A stretch of DNA of 64,000 nt, taken from the NCBI GenBank assembly GCA_020002185.1, contig CM034541.1, forward strand, positions 49,894,562 to 49,958,561, written 5' to 3'. This stretch comes from Paraescarpia echinospica. Taxonomy: Eukaryota > Annelida > Polychaeta > Sabellida > Siboglinidae. Below, piece after piece: positions 1 to 9,367 of the stretch. The notes under the pieces were generated by a model. That model was not told the DNA's origin and searched no databases. It saw nothing but the letters and a program-made list of their open reading frames with translations. Positions within the stretch are counted from its first letter, which is position 1. The number at the start of each line of letters is the position of its first letter. A program made the translations under genes and the position numbers.

Positions 1-714
1 GGCTGACGAAGCGAGTGAACTGTTAAACCACGAACAGCTTGCAATTTGCATAAGATGGGTACGCAATAAACTTGAGCCCCGCAAAGGTTTTATTGGTTTT
101 CATCAATTTGAATGTACGGACTTTTCTATAACCGCATCCTTGCTCAATGATTGTTTAACAAGAGTAATAATAATATTAATAATAAGGTCATTTCTTTTGC
201 GCCTAAGTCCTTGGAAACCAAGCTGAGAGGCGCGACAATATAAAAGGGTTAGTTAATATCAGAATCGATAAGCCATACTAAAGTCGACAAAAGAGGGATC
301 GATACGCCATGGAGCTAAGGTGGATACGCAAGGTTATAAAGGTACGTTTTTAAATGACGGCCAAATTGTGTAATATATTAAACTGATCTAGTACTAAAAC
401 GGAGCGTTTTCCTGAGTGTTGGCGCAGCAACAGAAAATGTCCTAGTCCCAATATTAGTATTGACTCTGAGAACAAAAAGTAAGTCAGAACTAGATGTTCG
501 AAACTGGATAGGCTTTTTTTTACAGGATTAGGCAATTAATATACATATATGTGCTGGTTGCTTGCATGGAAGTGTTTGGTAGGTAATGATACAGATCTTA
601 AAAAGTACGATATCGGACAGGAAGTCAGTGCAAAGACTTTAGAAGAGGTACTGACTGAGAAACCGCTGAGACGGAGTCACAACCCTAGCTTAGCAATTCT
701 GTACACGGTGTAAC
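1..714. other. No gene recognised (AT-rich flank)
   Basis: No convincing coding region is visible. It lies downstream, in the sense of transcription, of the minus-strand reverse transcriptase remnant at 715-1617 and may hold that LINE's 3' region, but no tail was recognised. Confidence 0.4.
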
Positions 715-1617
715 CTAGTGATATACCATAGCCAACAGTGGCTCCTTACGACGTAGATAATCAGAATTAGAAATACTTAAAGGCAATATTGTGAAAGTGC
801 AGTAGTCAAGCCTATTAGTAACAAATGCTGTTGCGATAGTTTTTGCAACAGAAACAGGTAAATAACGGCGACTACGTTGTAAATCTCGAATGTGATAATA
901 ACACCAGCGACAAGTTTGAGAAATATGCTGTCTAAAATTGAAGTTATCATCAAAGATAACTCCGAGATTTCGTTCCGAAAGTGCAAGCGTAACAAACATT
1001 CTAGCTAAGCATAGGTGTGGGGAAAAATAATTTTGTCACGCTTCCTCTCCGTAACAATAATAAGAAAATATGTTTTATCAGCATTTATGTTTAATCTACT
1101 CTCAGTCATCCAAACAAAAACGTCATTAACACAATTTCTGAGTGCATCTAAGGAGCAATTAGTATTAAGCGTAGATAAAGAAATATAAATGTGGGTATCA
1201 TCTGCATAAAGAAGATGATTTAGATTGTGACTGTTAATAACTGAGCACAGTGGTGTTGTGTAGAGAGCGAAAAGAAAGGGCCGAAGATAGAACCCTGAGG
1301 AACACCACATGAAATAGGGAGTGCTGATGAAAGACAATCCGCAATCTTCACTGTTTCATGCCTAAGTGTTAGATATGACAAAAACAACTTAACGTTATGC
1401 CTGACACACCATACCATAAAGACAGACGATTTATTAGAATGACTTGATCAATTGTAGCAGACAAATCTAGCAAGGTAAACCCTGTTACTTTACCTTAATC
1501 CATATCTCAAGTAATATCATTATGCACATCTAAAAGGGCAGTTTCCGTCGAATGAAGATGTTTGTACGCAGATTGTAATTTATTAGAAAAGCCATTTGAT
1601 TTAATATGAGCACAGGG
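715..1617 (-). pseudogene. Non-LTR retrotransposon reverse transcriptase fragment (broken)
   Basis: Reading from about 1617 downward, three frames together show the order of a LINE reverse transcriptase: a QSAYKHLHST-type block, a DLSATID segment, SCGVPQGS (1220-1417 frame), the catalytic YADDT in the 1005-1337 frame, then LGVIFDDNFNFRQHIS and RLDYC in the 715-999 frame. The enzyme would copy element RNA at a nicked target. The frame changes at least twice and stops interrupt it, so it is dead. No endonuclease or ORF1 is visible upstream, so this is a 5'-truncated copy. The motif spacing suggests a CR1/jockey-like lineage; the clade is a guess. Confidence 0.8.
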
Positions 1618-1629
1618 TATTGCAATCTA

Positions 1630-1720
1630 TGCGGCGGTGTTTGGCACGGAATGTGTGGAGCAGGAACTTACGTTCTATCAGGCGGTGGTTGGCACGGAAT
1701 GTGTGGGACAGGATCGTTAT
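1630..1720. repeat. Two-copy tandem repeat, about 50 bp
   Basis: The phrase TTGGCACGGAATGTGTGG occurs twice about 50 bases apart, each within a similar GCGGnGGT...CAGGA context. It lies between the LINE fragment and the SINE. Confidence 0.6.
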
Positions 1721-1788
1721 CCTATGCGGCGTGAATATGGAAGCCGGTGTAAGTGCGTGAGGACGTGTGTCATATATAGTGTTATTTG

Positions 1789-2025
1789 GAGCGCTGTGGT
1801 GCAGTGACTAGAACTTCGTACTCTTGAACGAGAGAACCCGAGTTCGACTACTGTGCTGTCGTGTCGAACTTTGGTCAGCTTCGTTGCTCCAGTTCACTCG
1901 GTTCTATTAATGCGTACCTGGCTATAAACAGTGGTAGATATTTGTATACGAATAGTCTTCGGTTATTAACTGCAGCATGGCTGGGTGCTACTCATAGAAG
2001 GCAAGGTGTTGTTTGCTTGAACAGG
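1789..2025 (+). repeat. tRNA-derived SINE
   Basis: The unit begins with a tRNA-like head (box A-like stretch near 1797, box B-like GAGTTCGACT near 1848). It continues with a body (TGTCGAACTTTGG, CCTGGCTATAAACAGTGG) that recurs at 42290-42470 in an intron of the aquaporin gene. Two dispersed copies with a Pol III-type head mark a SINE. It would depend on a LINE reverse transcriptase for movement. Confidence 0.65.
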
Positions 2026-2243
2026 TTTGCCAGGGAGTAAAGCGTTAAGCGCATTGAACAGTCATGGGGACTGCACACTGCACTGTATAGGAAGTTACCT
2101 TTTACCTTATATACGTTATATTCCCGCTTCGACAAGTTCTCCTCATCACTCGCGCGCAAGTATTTGTGCGAGTTGCCTCATGGAAAAAGAATGGCTAAAA
2201 TTGTTATTGTTGTAACGAGAGTTTGTATATATGTCTTACACAT

Positions 2244-3386
<1,143 letters not shown>

Positions 3387-4504
3387 TGGAGACTCAACAA
3401 CTAATTGAATTAGGTAAAGAGTTAGGTCTTGAGGGAGAAGAACTTAGAAACGTTATCACGAAAGAACAGGAAGTAGCCAGAGCAGAGCGAGCTCTTGCGA
3501 GAGAAAAACAAAAGGAGTAAAGAGAGGAGAGAGTAGGAAAGACAAGCTGTCTTAATGAGAGAAGAGAAGGAAAGAGAGGAGATAGAGAACGAAAGAGAAG
3601 AAAGGGAAGCATGTCGGCGACACGAGAAGGAACTGTTGGCAATGAAGCTGGAAGCTGAGAACCAGCAAAGACAGGACACTAGTGGAGTGAGCGACACTTC
3701 ACAGAGAGTTAGGGTTATAGGAAAAAGTCCCAAACTACCCGCATTTTGTGATGGGAAAGATGATATGGACTCATATCTTCAACGATTTGAGAAGTATGCC
3801 GAAAACGAAGGATGGGATTTTAATTGTTATGTACTTACCTAGGGTCACTTTTATCCGGTCCAGCACTGGATATGTATTCCAGATTGCCAGCCTCCGAGGC
3901 AAGCAATTAAGCTCAAGGACACATTATTGAGAAAATACCAATTGACGAAAGAAGACTATCGGAAGAATTTGTGTAGTGGATGTATGGTATCAAACGAATC
4001 AGCTTCACAATTCTTGGATAAGTTAGAGCATCGATTTGATCAATGCGTAAACTTGTCAAAAGTAGAGGCGACCTTTGGAGGATTAAGTTAATCATAATGG
4101 AACAATTCTTACATCCGTGCCCTCGGGAACAGGCCCTGTTCATTCGAGAACGTTCACCCAAACATTTGAGTAAGGTCGTGGAATTAGCTGGAGCCTTAAC
4201 CTCCGCCAGAGAATCGGTAGGATTATCTGGATCAAGAAGAACATTATCACCCCATACATTACTCCGGCACGAGCTAGTCCTCTATTAACACCGTCACCGG
4301 CGACGCCGTCGCCACGTAGATTTGAGGGTAATCCCTCGAGATATGATCCTAGATTATGCTTCTTATGTCAGAGACCAGGACATCTGGTTCGTAACTGCCC
4401 CACGCGACGACCCACTGCACCCGGGAAAAGAGGAGATAGATTACCCATTCCAGCGATAAGCGGAAATTCGGGAGTAACGACCAATCCTTGCCAGCATGAA
4501 TGTT
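3387..4504 (+). pseudogene. Ty3/gypsy-type gag, broken and interrupted by the Polinton
   Basis: ATG at 3387 opens a charged, coiled-coil-like N-terminus (Glu/Arg-rich, to about 3650). A gag core follows, with PKLPAFCDGKDDMDSYLQRF near 3730 and LLRKYQLTKEDYRK near 3930, then a CCHC zinc knuckle C-FL-C-QRPG-H-LVRN-C at 4357-4398. Gag packages the retrotransposon RNA. Several stops and frameshifts (for example near 3520 and 3841) break it. The frame runs into 4504, where the Polinton starts; across the element, at 20295, it resumes for a short distance towards a region resembling the start of a protease. So this was an older insertion that became the Polinton's target. Confidence 0.8.
4499..4504. 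repeat. Target-site duplication, left copy (AATGTT)
   Basis: AATGTT directly abuts the left inverted repeat and is repeated exactly at 20289-20294. Six bases is the length made by Polinton integrases. Confidence 0.95.
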
Positions 4505-4810
4505 AGTAGTATAGAGGACCAATGGAGGCCCGTGCACGCCACCTTTGGTGACCTTTGGGCAAAACTTTACTAATAAAAACTTTTTAATTACCCCTAAACG
4601 TTTTCGGGAACCTACTTATAAAAAAAAGATCAAAGGTTTTTTTGACACTAAACGTTTTCGGGAACCTACTTGTAAAAAACGTGATGGATTACCCCCCTCT
4701 AAGTACATTTGAGGTGCCACCTAGCGGTGAGCGCAATGATAATTTTAGTTTTCTCCCTAGCGATCAACGCCATACCTAGCGTGTGCTTACGTAAGCAATA
4801 ATGCGTTTAT
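4505..4810 (+). repeat. Polinton left terminal inverted repeat
   Basis: Matches the reverse complement of 19984-20288 with few mismatches. It contains a 24-bp direct repeat (4594-4617 and 4648-4671, core CTAAACGTTTTCGGGAACC), a CTCF-like motif on the minus strand at 4713-4727, and the 12-bp palindrome GCTTACGTAAGC at 4785-4796. It carries no gene. Confidence 0.95.
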
Positions 4811-4848
4811 TTCGCGGTCATATAAGCTATATAAGCCACTGCATAAGC

Positions 4849-4926
4849 GCCGGCGACGGATTAGCTCTCCTGGGAGAGTGTTCGACTAGGGATGGAAAGA
4901 TTTCGGGTCCGAATCCGTACGTCGGC
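4849..4926 (+). ncRNA. tRNA-like Pol III unit (VA-RNA-like candidate)
   Basis: The 7-base ends GCCGGCG (4849-4855) and CGTCGGC (4920-4926) pair fully with one G-U. Between them lie a box A-like TAGCTCTCCTGG (4862-4873), a GCTC/GAGT D-stem, a possible anticodon loop CTAGGGA (reading AGG, as in tRNA-Pro), and a box B-like GGTCCGAATCC differing from consensus at one base. A run of five T (4929-4933) follows at once, as a Pol III terminator. The spacer before the D-stem is too long and the T-stem pairs poorly, so it is not a standard tRNA. It may be a tRNA relic or a virus-associated-type small RNA. Confidence 0.4.
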
Positions 4927-4967
4927 CCTTTTTAGATTCACGGTCCTCCATCTAGCGGCGGCGGGAG

Positions 4968-4975
4968 TATATAAG
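4968..4975 (+). promoter_or_regulatory. TATA box of the first + strand Polinton gene
   Basis: TATATAAG lies 35 bases before the ATG at 5010, a normal TATA-to-start spacing for a short leader. A CCATCTAGCGG motif, related to the one in the inverted repeat, lies 13 bases upstream. Confidence 0.6.
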
Positions 4976-5009
4976 CGGTGGCGATAGCGGGTTATCGGTA
5001 GTCGTCGGT

Positions 5010-5798
5010 ATGTCGTCGTCGCCTATAAAGTTTGGCGGATCGCGCTCGTTCTTGTCGAATATGTATCCGTGTCGATTGACGGTGTTCGGTCGGGGCTTCC
5101 GATCCGTCGAGCACGCCTATCAGTATGGGAAAGCAATATTCAACGAAGACGTCGAATGCGCCGAGGGAATCAAAATAGCGCGATCGCCTTATGTAGCGAA
5201 ACGACGCAGTTACGAAATACGAAAAAAGAGAACGGGAACCGAATGGAACGCCGTTAGGGTCAAGTGTATGAAGGAGTTGTTGATGATCAAGTTTGGGCAG
5301 TGGCAGGCCGCCTACGTGTCTATGTCTTCGAAAATAGAGTTCGTAGACGGCCTGCCGGATCCGCAACGTTTAGACGGCAAAACGAGGACGCTTCTAGTAC
5401 TCGACGACCTCATGGAGGAGACCGATAGCAGGGTGACGGCCTTATTCACACAAAAAAGCCATCATTGTAATACGTCGGTCGTACAACTGCGGCAGAACAT
5501 GTTTCCGAAAGGGAAAGAAAACCGTACAATCAGCCTGAACGCTCAATACATAGTGCTATTCAAGAGCCCCCGAGACGCCGGTCAAGTAGGTCACCTAGCG
5601 AAACAGATGTACCCGGGAAAGGTCAACTACATGATAGAGGCTTTCAAAGACGCGACGTCGGCGGCGTACGGCTATCTCTTCGTGGATCTGAAACAGGAAA
5701 CGGAAGAGGACATACGTCTGCGCGCGTGCATATTTCCGGACGACCGCGTTCAGTACGTCTACGTACGGAAGGGTGGTGGCGGCGGCGGCGGCCTATAA
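5010..5798 (+). CDS. NADAR domain fused to C-terminal half of packaging ATPase
   Basis: An uninterrupted 262-residue frame. Residues about 8-97 resemble the N-terminal two thirds of a NADAR (YbiA-like) domain: FLSNMYP, VEHAYQYGKAI, AKRRSYE, W79, then KELLMIKFGQ. NADAR enzymes cleave N-glycosidic bonds, including ADP-ribose from guanine. From about residue 98 the protein becomes the second half of a Polinton FtsK/HerA-type genome-packaging ATPase: a Walker B-like LLVLDDLME, then LFTQKSHHCNTSV, ISLNAQYIVLFKSPRD and GYLFVDLK. The P-loop half of the ATPase and the C-terminal NADAR motifs are both absent, so neither enzyme looks complete. The tail is a Gly run. An internal deletion fusing two neighbouring genes in frame is the simplest reading; a true fusion is possible. 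Confidence 0.7.
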   Translation: MSSSPIKFGGSRSFLSNMYPCRLTVFGRGFRSVEHAYQYGKAIFNEDVECAEGIKIARSPYVAKRRSYEIRKKRTGTEWNAVRVKCMKELLMIKFGQWQAAYVSMSSKIEFVDGLPDPQRLDGKTRTLLVLDDLMEETDSRVTALFTQKSHHCNTSVVQLRQNMFPKGKENRTISLNAQYIVLFKSPRDAGQVGHLAKQMYPGKVNYMIEAFKDATSAAYGYLFVDLKQETEEDIRLRACIFPDDRVQYVYVRKGGGGGGGL

Positions 5799-5953
5799 GA
5801 AGAGAGGGACGTCGCCACGTTAGTAGTTATGACGGGACGCGCGAAGCGACGACCGAAGGTGGCGGGACCGCCGAACCGCGTGAAGAGACACATTCTCGCC
5901 CTGCAGCGGTTGGGGAGGCGGCGGCGGATGCCTATAAGAAGAGAGGGACGTCG
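5792..5953 (+). promoter_or_regulatory. Duplicated TATAAG block, 139-bp spacing
   Basis: An identical 23-base segment containing TATAAGAAGAGAGGG occurs at 5792-5814 and 5931-5953, each after a GGCGGC run. The TATAAG cores (5794, 5933) lie 35 and 62 bases before the ATGs at 5829 and 5995, so they could be duplicated core promoters. A plain tandem duplication is the alternative. Confidence 0.45.
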
Positions 5954-6101
5954 TTCTCCTCCCACTGCTCAGACAGGTCATCGGGGAGTGACTGATGCAG
6001 TACGCAAAGAAGATGGCGTTGGTCGACCCGCGATTGGTGGAAAACCTCCTGCCACGTATCGATCAGCCGCCGAGCACGCCCCGATCACGTGTGCTGAGTA
6101 G
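5829..6101 (+). CDS. Possible small basic protein, 90 aa (weak)
   Basis: ATG at 5829, 30 bases after a TATAAG. The product is rich in Arg/Lys (TGRAKRRPK, RRRRMPIRREGRR) and would bind nucleic acid if made. It overlaps the better supported gene at 5995 in another frame, and only the first 55 codons precede that overlap. I do not recognise a family. It may be nothing more than a GC-rich open stretch. Confidence 0.25.
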   Translation: MTGRAKRRPKVAGPPNRVKRHILALQRLGRRRRMPIRREGRRSPPTAQTGHRGVTDAVRKEDGVGRPAIGGKPPATYRSAAEHAPITCAE

Positions 6102-6749
6102 CCTGGACAGCGACATGAAGGACATTCTAGAGCGGTCGGATTTATCCGAACGCGATAAGGTGGCGTCGTACAATCAACTGCTGAGTCGCTACAACACGAT
6201 AGAGTCGGCTTGAGCGGCGCAACCGGTACGCGTGTCGGTGGTCATCAGCGGAGAGACGCCGACGGCGGCGGCACCACCACCACCACCAACATCGTCGGAG
6301 GCCGTAGAGCGTGAAATCATAGCCAGCATGCCGAAAACGCTGAAAGGGAAGGCGAGTCTGCTTATCGAGAAAATGAAATCCGATCCGTCGTGTCGATGGA
6401 ACGACCGCGGCGAGTTCGTGTACGCCGGTGAAACGGTCGCGGGAGTAACATAGTCGATCTCGTGAACGATCTCATGCGAAAGAGACAGAAGACGACACCG
6501 CCCGTAGGATGGCGCGAGTTCGGGTCGCGCATGAAGGGTATGAACATTCCTATGGAATTCGTAGGCAACCCGCGCTATCGGGCGTACATTGAGCAGCGGT
6601 GGCGGCAGAAGCGGCTACTAGAAGAGGCGGCGACGTCGCCGACTAGTAGCAGTAGGTCAGCGGCGGCGGCGGAGTGGAAACGGCGGGTGCGGCGCGCCAC
6701 TAAAAAGAGACAAACGTTGGGCGACGTCGCGGAGTGGGCCGAGGTTTGA
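5995..6749 (+). pseudogene. Conserved Polinton virion-associated ORF, broken by one stop and one frameshift
   Basis: Three pieces form one product: 5995-6210 (starts MQYAKKMALVDPRLVENL), 6214-6450 (SMPKTLKGKASLLIEKMKSD, then WNDRGEFVYAGETV) and about 6441-6749 (SNIVDLVNDLMRKRQK, GWREFGSRM, NIPMEFVGN). The first two share a frame across a TGA at 6211-6213. The third needs a one-base shift in the GGG run near 6441, just before a TAG at 6451. I know this order of motifs as a single conserved ORF that often accompanies Polinton/adintovirus-like genes in animal genomes; its role is not known to me. It sits directly after the ATPase part and ends 5 bases before the next ATG. Confidence 0.65.
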
Positions 6750-6754
6750 CGACA

Positions 6755-6973
6755 ATGCCGGCACGACGAACGATAACGGCCATCGTCGTCAGCCTCACCA
6801 TCGCGGTTATCGCTCTCTATACGTTTATAATAATCGTCGTTCATTGGTGGCCGTCGTTGTCCTTGCCATGGTGTCCGGGTGGAGTCGTCGTCTTCGTCCA
6901 AAACGAAAGCCTCGACAACACCACCAACGAAACGACGACGACGACGACCACGACGACGACGACGACGAACTGA
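6755..6973 (+). CDS. Small single-span membrane protein, Thr-rich tail
   Basis: ATG at 6755 follows the stop of the previous gene by five bases. The 72-residue product has a basic start (MPARR), a long hydrophobic segment (about residues 7-30, ending VVHWWPS), a short extracellular-like part with N-glycosylation sequons NES, NTT and NET, and a poly-Thr tail. The tail comes from the same ACG repeat that gives the integrase frame an Asp run. It looks like a type II or III membrane protein. The family is not recognised. It overlaps the integrase reading frame by about 100 bases. Confidence 0.45.
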   Translation: MPARRTITAIVVSLTIAVIALYTFIIIVVHWWPSLSLPWCPGGVVVFVQNESLDNTTNETTTTTTTTTTTTN

Positions 6974-8039
6974 ATAGCGTCTACTTCGATGCGAAACGGG
7001 CGGGAAGTTACGGCGGCGTCGACGCGTTGCACCGGGCGTCGAAGGTCCGAAGTCGACCGGCCGTCGAGAGGTGGCTAGCGGCGCAGGACGCCTATACCCT
7101 ACACAAACCGGTTAAACGACATTTCAAACGTCGTCGCGTCATCGTGGGCGGTCGAAATCAGCAGTGGCAAGCCGATCTGGTCGACTTGACTAGACTCAAA
7201 ACGCACAACGACGGTATAACATTCCTATAGACGGTCATCGACGTCTTTTCGAAGCGGGCGTGGTGCGTTCCGTTGAAGAGTAAGTCCGGCCCGTCGCTCG
7301 TCGCGGCCTTCGCGCGCCTGCTGAGCGGCGACGAGGCGCCGCCGAACGCGCTGCAGACCGATAAGGGGACCGAGTTTCTGAACCGACCCCTGCAAACGTT
7401 CCTAAAGAGTCGCGGCGTTCATCATTTCATGACGCACAACGAGGAGACTAAAGCGAGCTTCGTGGAACGGTTCAATCGGACTTTGAAGACGTGTATTTGG
7501 CGCTATTTTACGAAACACGAGACGCTGCGCTACGTAGAGGCGTTACCGGATTTCGTGCAATCGTACAACAACGCCTACCACCGAAGCATCGGTAGGACGC
7601 CGGCGAGCGTTGACGCGACGAATCAGGAGAGCGTATGGCAACGACTGTAAGGCAACGTCGCTGCGGCCGGCGGCGTAAAACGAAACTGCGCGAGGGAGAT
7701 CGCGTACGTATCAGCAAGACGAGGGGTCAATTCAAAAAAGGATACATGGCTAACTGGAGCGAGGAGCTCTTCACCGTCGTAGAGGCGCACCCGTCCGAGC
7801 CGCTCGTTTATCGCCTGAAGGACGACGCCGGGACGCCGGTAGAGGGCACCTTCTACGAACCGGAACTACAACGCGTAGTCGTTCCGAAGGACAAACTGTA
7901 TCGCGTGGAGGCGGTTCTACAGCGTCGTCGTCGTCGTCGCGGCGGCGGTTCGGAGGCGCTCGTAAAATGGAGCGGTTATCCGGCCTCCTTCAACAGCTGG
8001 ATCGACGCTGAGTCGCTCGTGGACCTACAAAAGCGCTAG
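6868..8039 (+). pseudogene. Polinton retroviral-type integrase with C-terminal chromodomain, broken
   Basis: The integrase joins element ends to host DNA and makes the 6-bp duplication. ATG at 6868 precedes an Asp-rich stretch; the recognisable protein begins at NSVYFDAKRAGSYGGVDAL, followed by DAYTLHKPVKRHFKRR. The catalytic D,D35E core is visible: WQADLVDLTR, then TDKGTEF, then KASFVERFNRTLK. After this come GDRVRIS, a GTFYEPELQ segment, and a chromodomain (YRVEAVLQ... ALVKWSGYP... SWI) near residues 330-385. A TAG interrupts at 7228-7230 inside the core, a TAA at 7648-7650 replaces a usual Tyr, and the frame shifts by one between about 7651 and 7690. All catalytic residues are still encoded, so the damage is recent or partly technical. 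Confidence 0.9.
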
Positions 8040-8142
8040 CGCGGCGGCGCCGGAGCTGAGAATGACGACTCGTTGGATGCGCCACGAGGGGTGCTGGCGA
8101 CTGCACGAGGCGGGGTTATGCTCTGGAACGGCGTTCTTGCCG

Positions 8143-8148
8143 TATAAA
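8143..8148 (+). promoter_or_regulatory. TATA box before membrane/penton/capsid gene block
   Basis: TATAAA in CGTATAAAGG, 43 bases upstream of the ATG at 8186. It sits in the 146-base gap between integrase and the capsid block, so it may drive the late genes from 8186 to 11547. Confidence 0.55.
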
Positions 8149-8185
8149 GGCCCTTGCTGTATCGACAGACCGCAGTGGCGCGACG

Positions 8186-8500
8186 ATGATCTACGAGGCG
8201 ACGAGGCTCGGCGACGATACCGCTTCGGGCGAACCCACCAATACGGATTCCGTCGATGCTACCACAACCGCCGCCGCCGCCGCAGCCGTCCACGAACCCG
8301 TTCCATGGCAAATCTGCGGCAGCGAATGTCCTAAGGCCGAAATCGTATTCCTCTGTCAGGTCGTCGTCCTGTACTTCGTCATCGCCGTGAGTATCTACAA
8401 TCTGACGAGAGGTCAAGGCGACTCCAACCTGTGGACGGCGCTGTTGAGCAGCTGTCTCGGTTACCTGCTCCCGAGTCCGCCTATGAGCGGTCGACGATGA
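8186..8500 (+). CDS. Conserved small Polinton membrane protein
   Basis: An intact 104-residue frame with a polar, Ala-rich N-terminus, then ICGSECPKAE, a strongly hydrophobic span (IVFLCQVVVLYFVIAVSIY, about residues 53-71), NLTRGQGDSN, and LWTALLSSCLGYLLPSP. The same tail is found in the second Polinton remnant (NLTRGRGDSNMW, SSSCLGYLLPNP at about 52000-51935, minus strand), also just before the penton gene, so position and sequence are both conserved. It is probably a virion or infected-membrane protein; the role is unknown. It ends 10 bases before the penton ATG. Confidence 0.75.
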   Translation: MIYEATRLGDDTASGEPTNTDSVDATTTAAAAAAVHEPVPWQICGSECPKAEIVFLCQVVVLYFVIAVSIYNLTRGQGDSNLWTALLSSCLGYLLPSPPMSGRR

Positions 8501-8510
8501 CCACGCGGCG

Positions 8511-9321
8511 ATGGCGGTCTCGTCTGACTTTTACCTGACGCTACCGAGCAACGCGTCTATGAAGGGTCACCCCAAAAATACGTTGACGCACTACATCACG
8601 ACGCTGCCGCGACGTTTCGACTTGTCGGGGGAGTGGGAATGCGGTCTGGTGACGCTACAGTATCCGCACACGTGGTACAACGTGAGAGAGAAGGACGCCT
8701 ACTTCTTCCTGACTTGCGCGACGGGCGACGCGGGTACGTACACGTACGTCGACGAAACCGACTCAACCATCCTGATATACCGACAGGGCACGATTACTCA
8801 CGGTTTCTACAACAGCGCTTACACAGGTGATGCACGCGATCAACGCGGAGCTAATGAAATTGAGCACCGATAGGGTCAAGGTGCGTCTAGAGTTCAGCGA
8901 AGTCTCTAACCGAATGACGCTGCATATGTCGCCGGGTGTCGAATTTACCCTACCTCATACGAGCCGTCTGAAAGACGTACTAGGTTTCCATAGCAACGTC
9001 ATCACGAGTTCCCCGATGATGGACGCCGACAACGACCCGGAAATCATCATCGACACCATGCCCGTCGCGTACACGTACGCGTACGAAGGTCGCCGTACGG
9101 TGGATATGAAGGCGGGCGTCGACACCCTGTACGTGTACACGGATCTCGTGTACGCGCCGCTCCTTCGAAGCGTCGCAGTCTACGGTACGAACGGCAGCCT
9201 TATTTCGGAAACCTTCGACCGCGTCCAATACGTGAAGCTGCAGCGGCATCAATTCGATTCGATCGAGGTCGATATAAGAGACGATCTCGGTCAACCGATA
9301 CCATTCGAGCAGGAAAACTAG
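8511..9321 (+). pseudogene. Penton-like minor capsid protein, one frameshift
   Basis: The first half, from ATG 8511, reads SDFYLTLPSNASM, NTLTHYITTLP, then GEWECGLVTLQYPHTWYNV, the typical start of the Polinton minor capsid (penton, jelly-roll) protein that fills capsid vertices. The frame changes at about 8826 after NSAYT, and the second half (8830-9321) continues with HAINAEL, LGFHSNV, MPVAYTYAYEGRRTVD and a closing QPIPFEQEN. One extra base near 8826 explains the break. Apart from that the protein appears whole, about 270 residues. The second remnant has a matching first half at 51930-51545. Confidence 0.8.
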
Positions 9322-9367
9322 TGACGACGCTTCACGTCAGACGCTGTAAATCGAAATTGTTTTAACG

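Noticed and set aside
4849..4926. A functional host tRNA-Pro gene
   Set aside because: D-arm spacer is too long and the T-stem has mismatches; kept only as a tRNA-like Pol III candidate.
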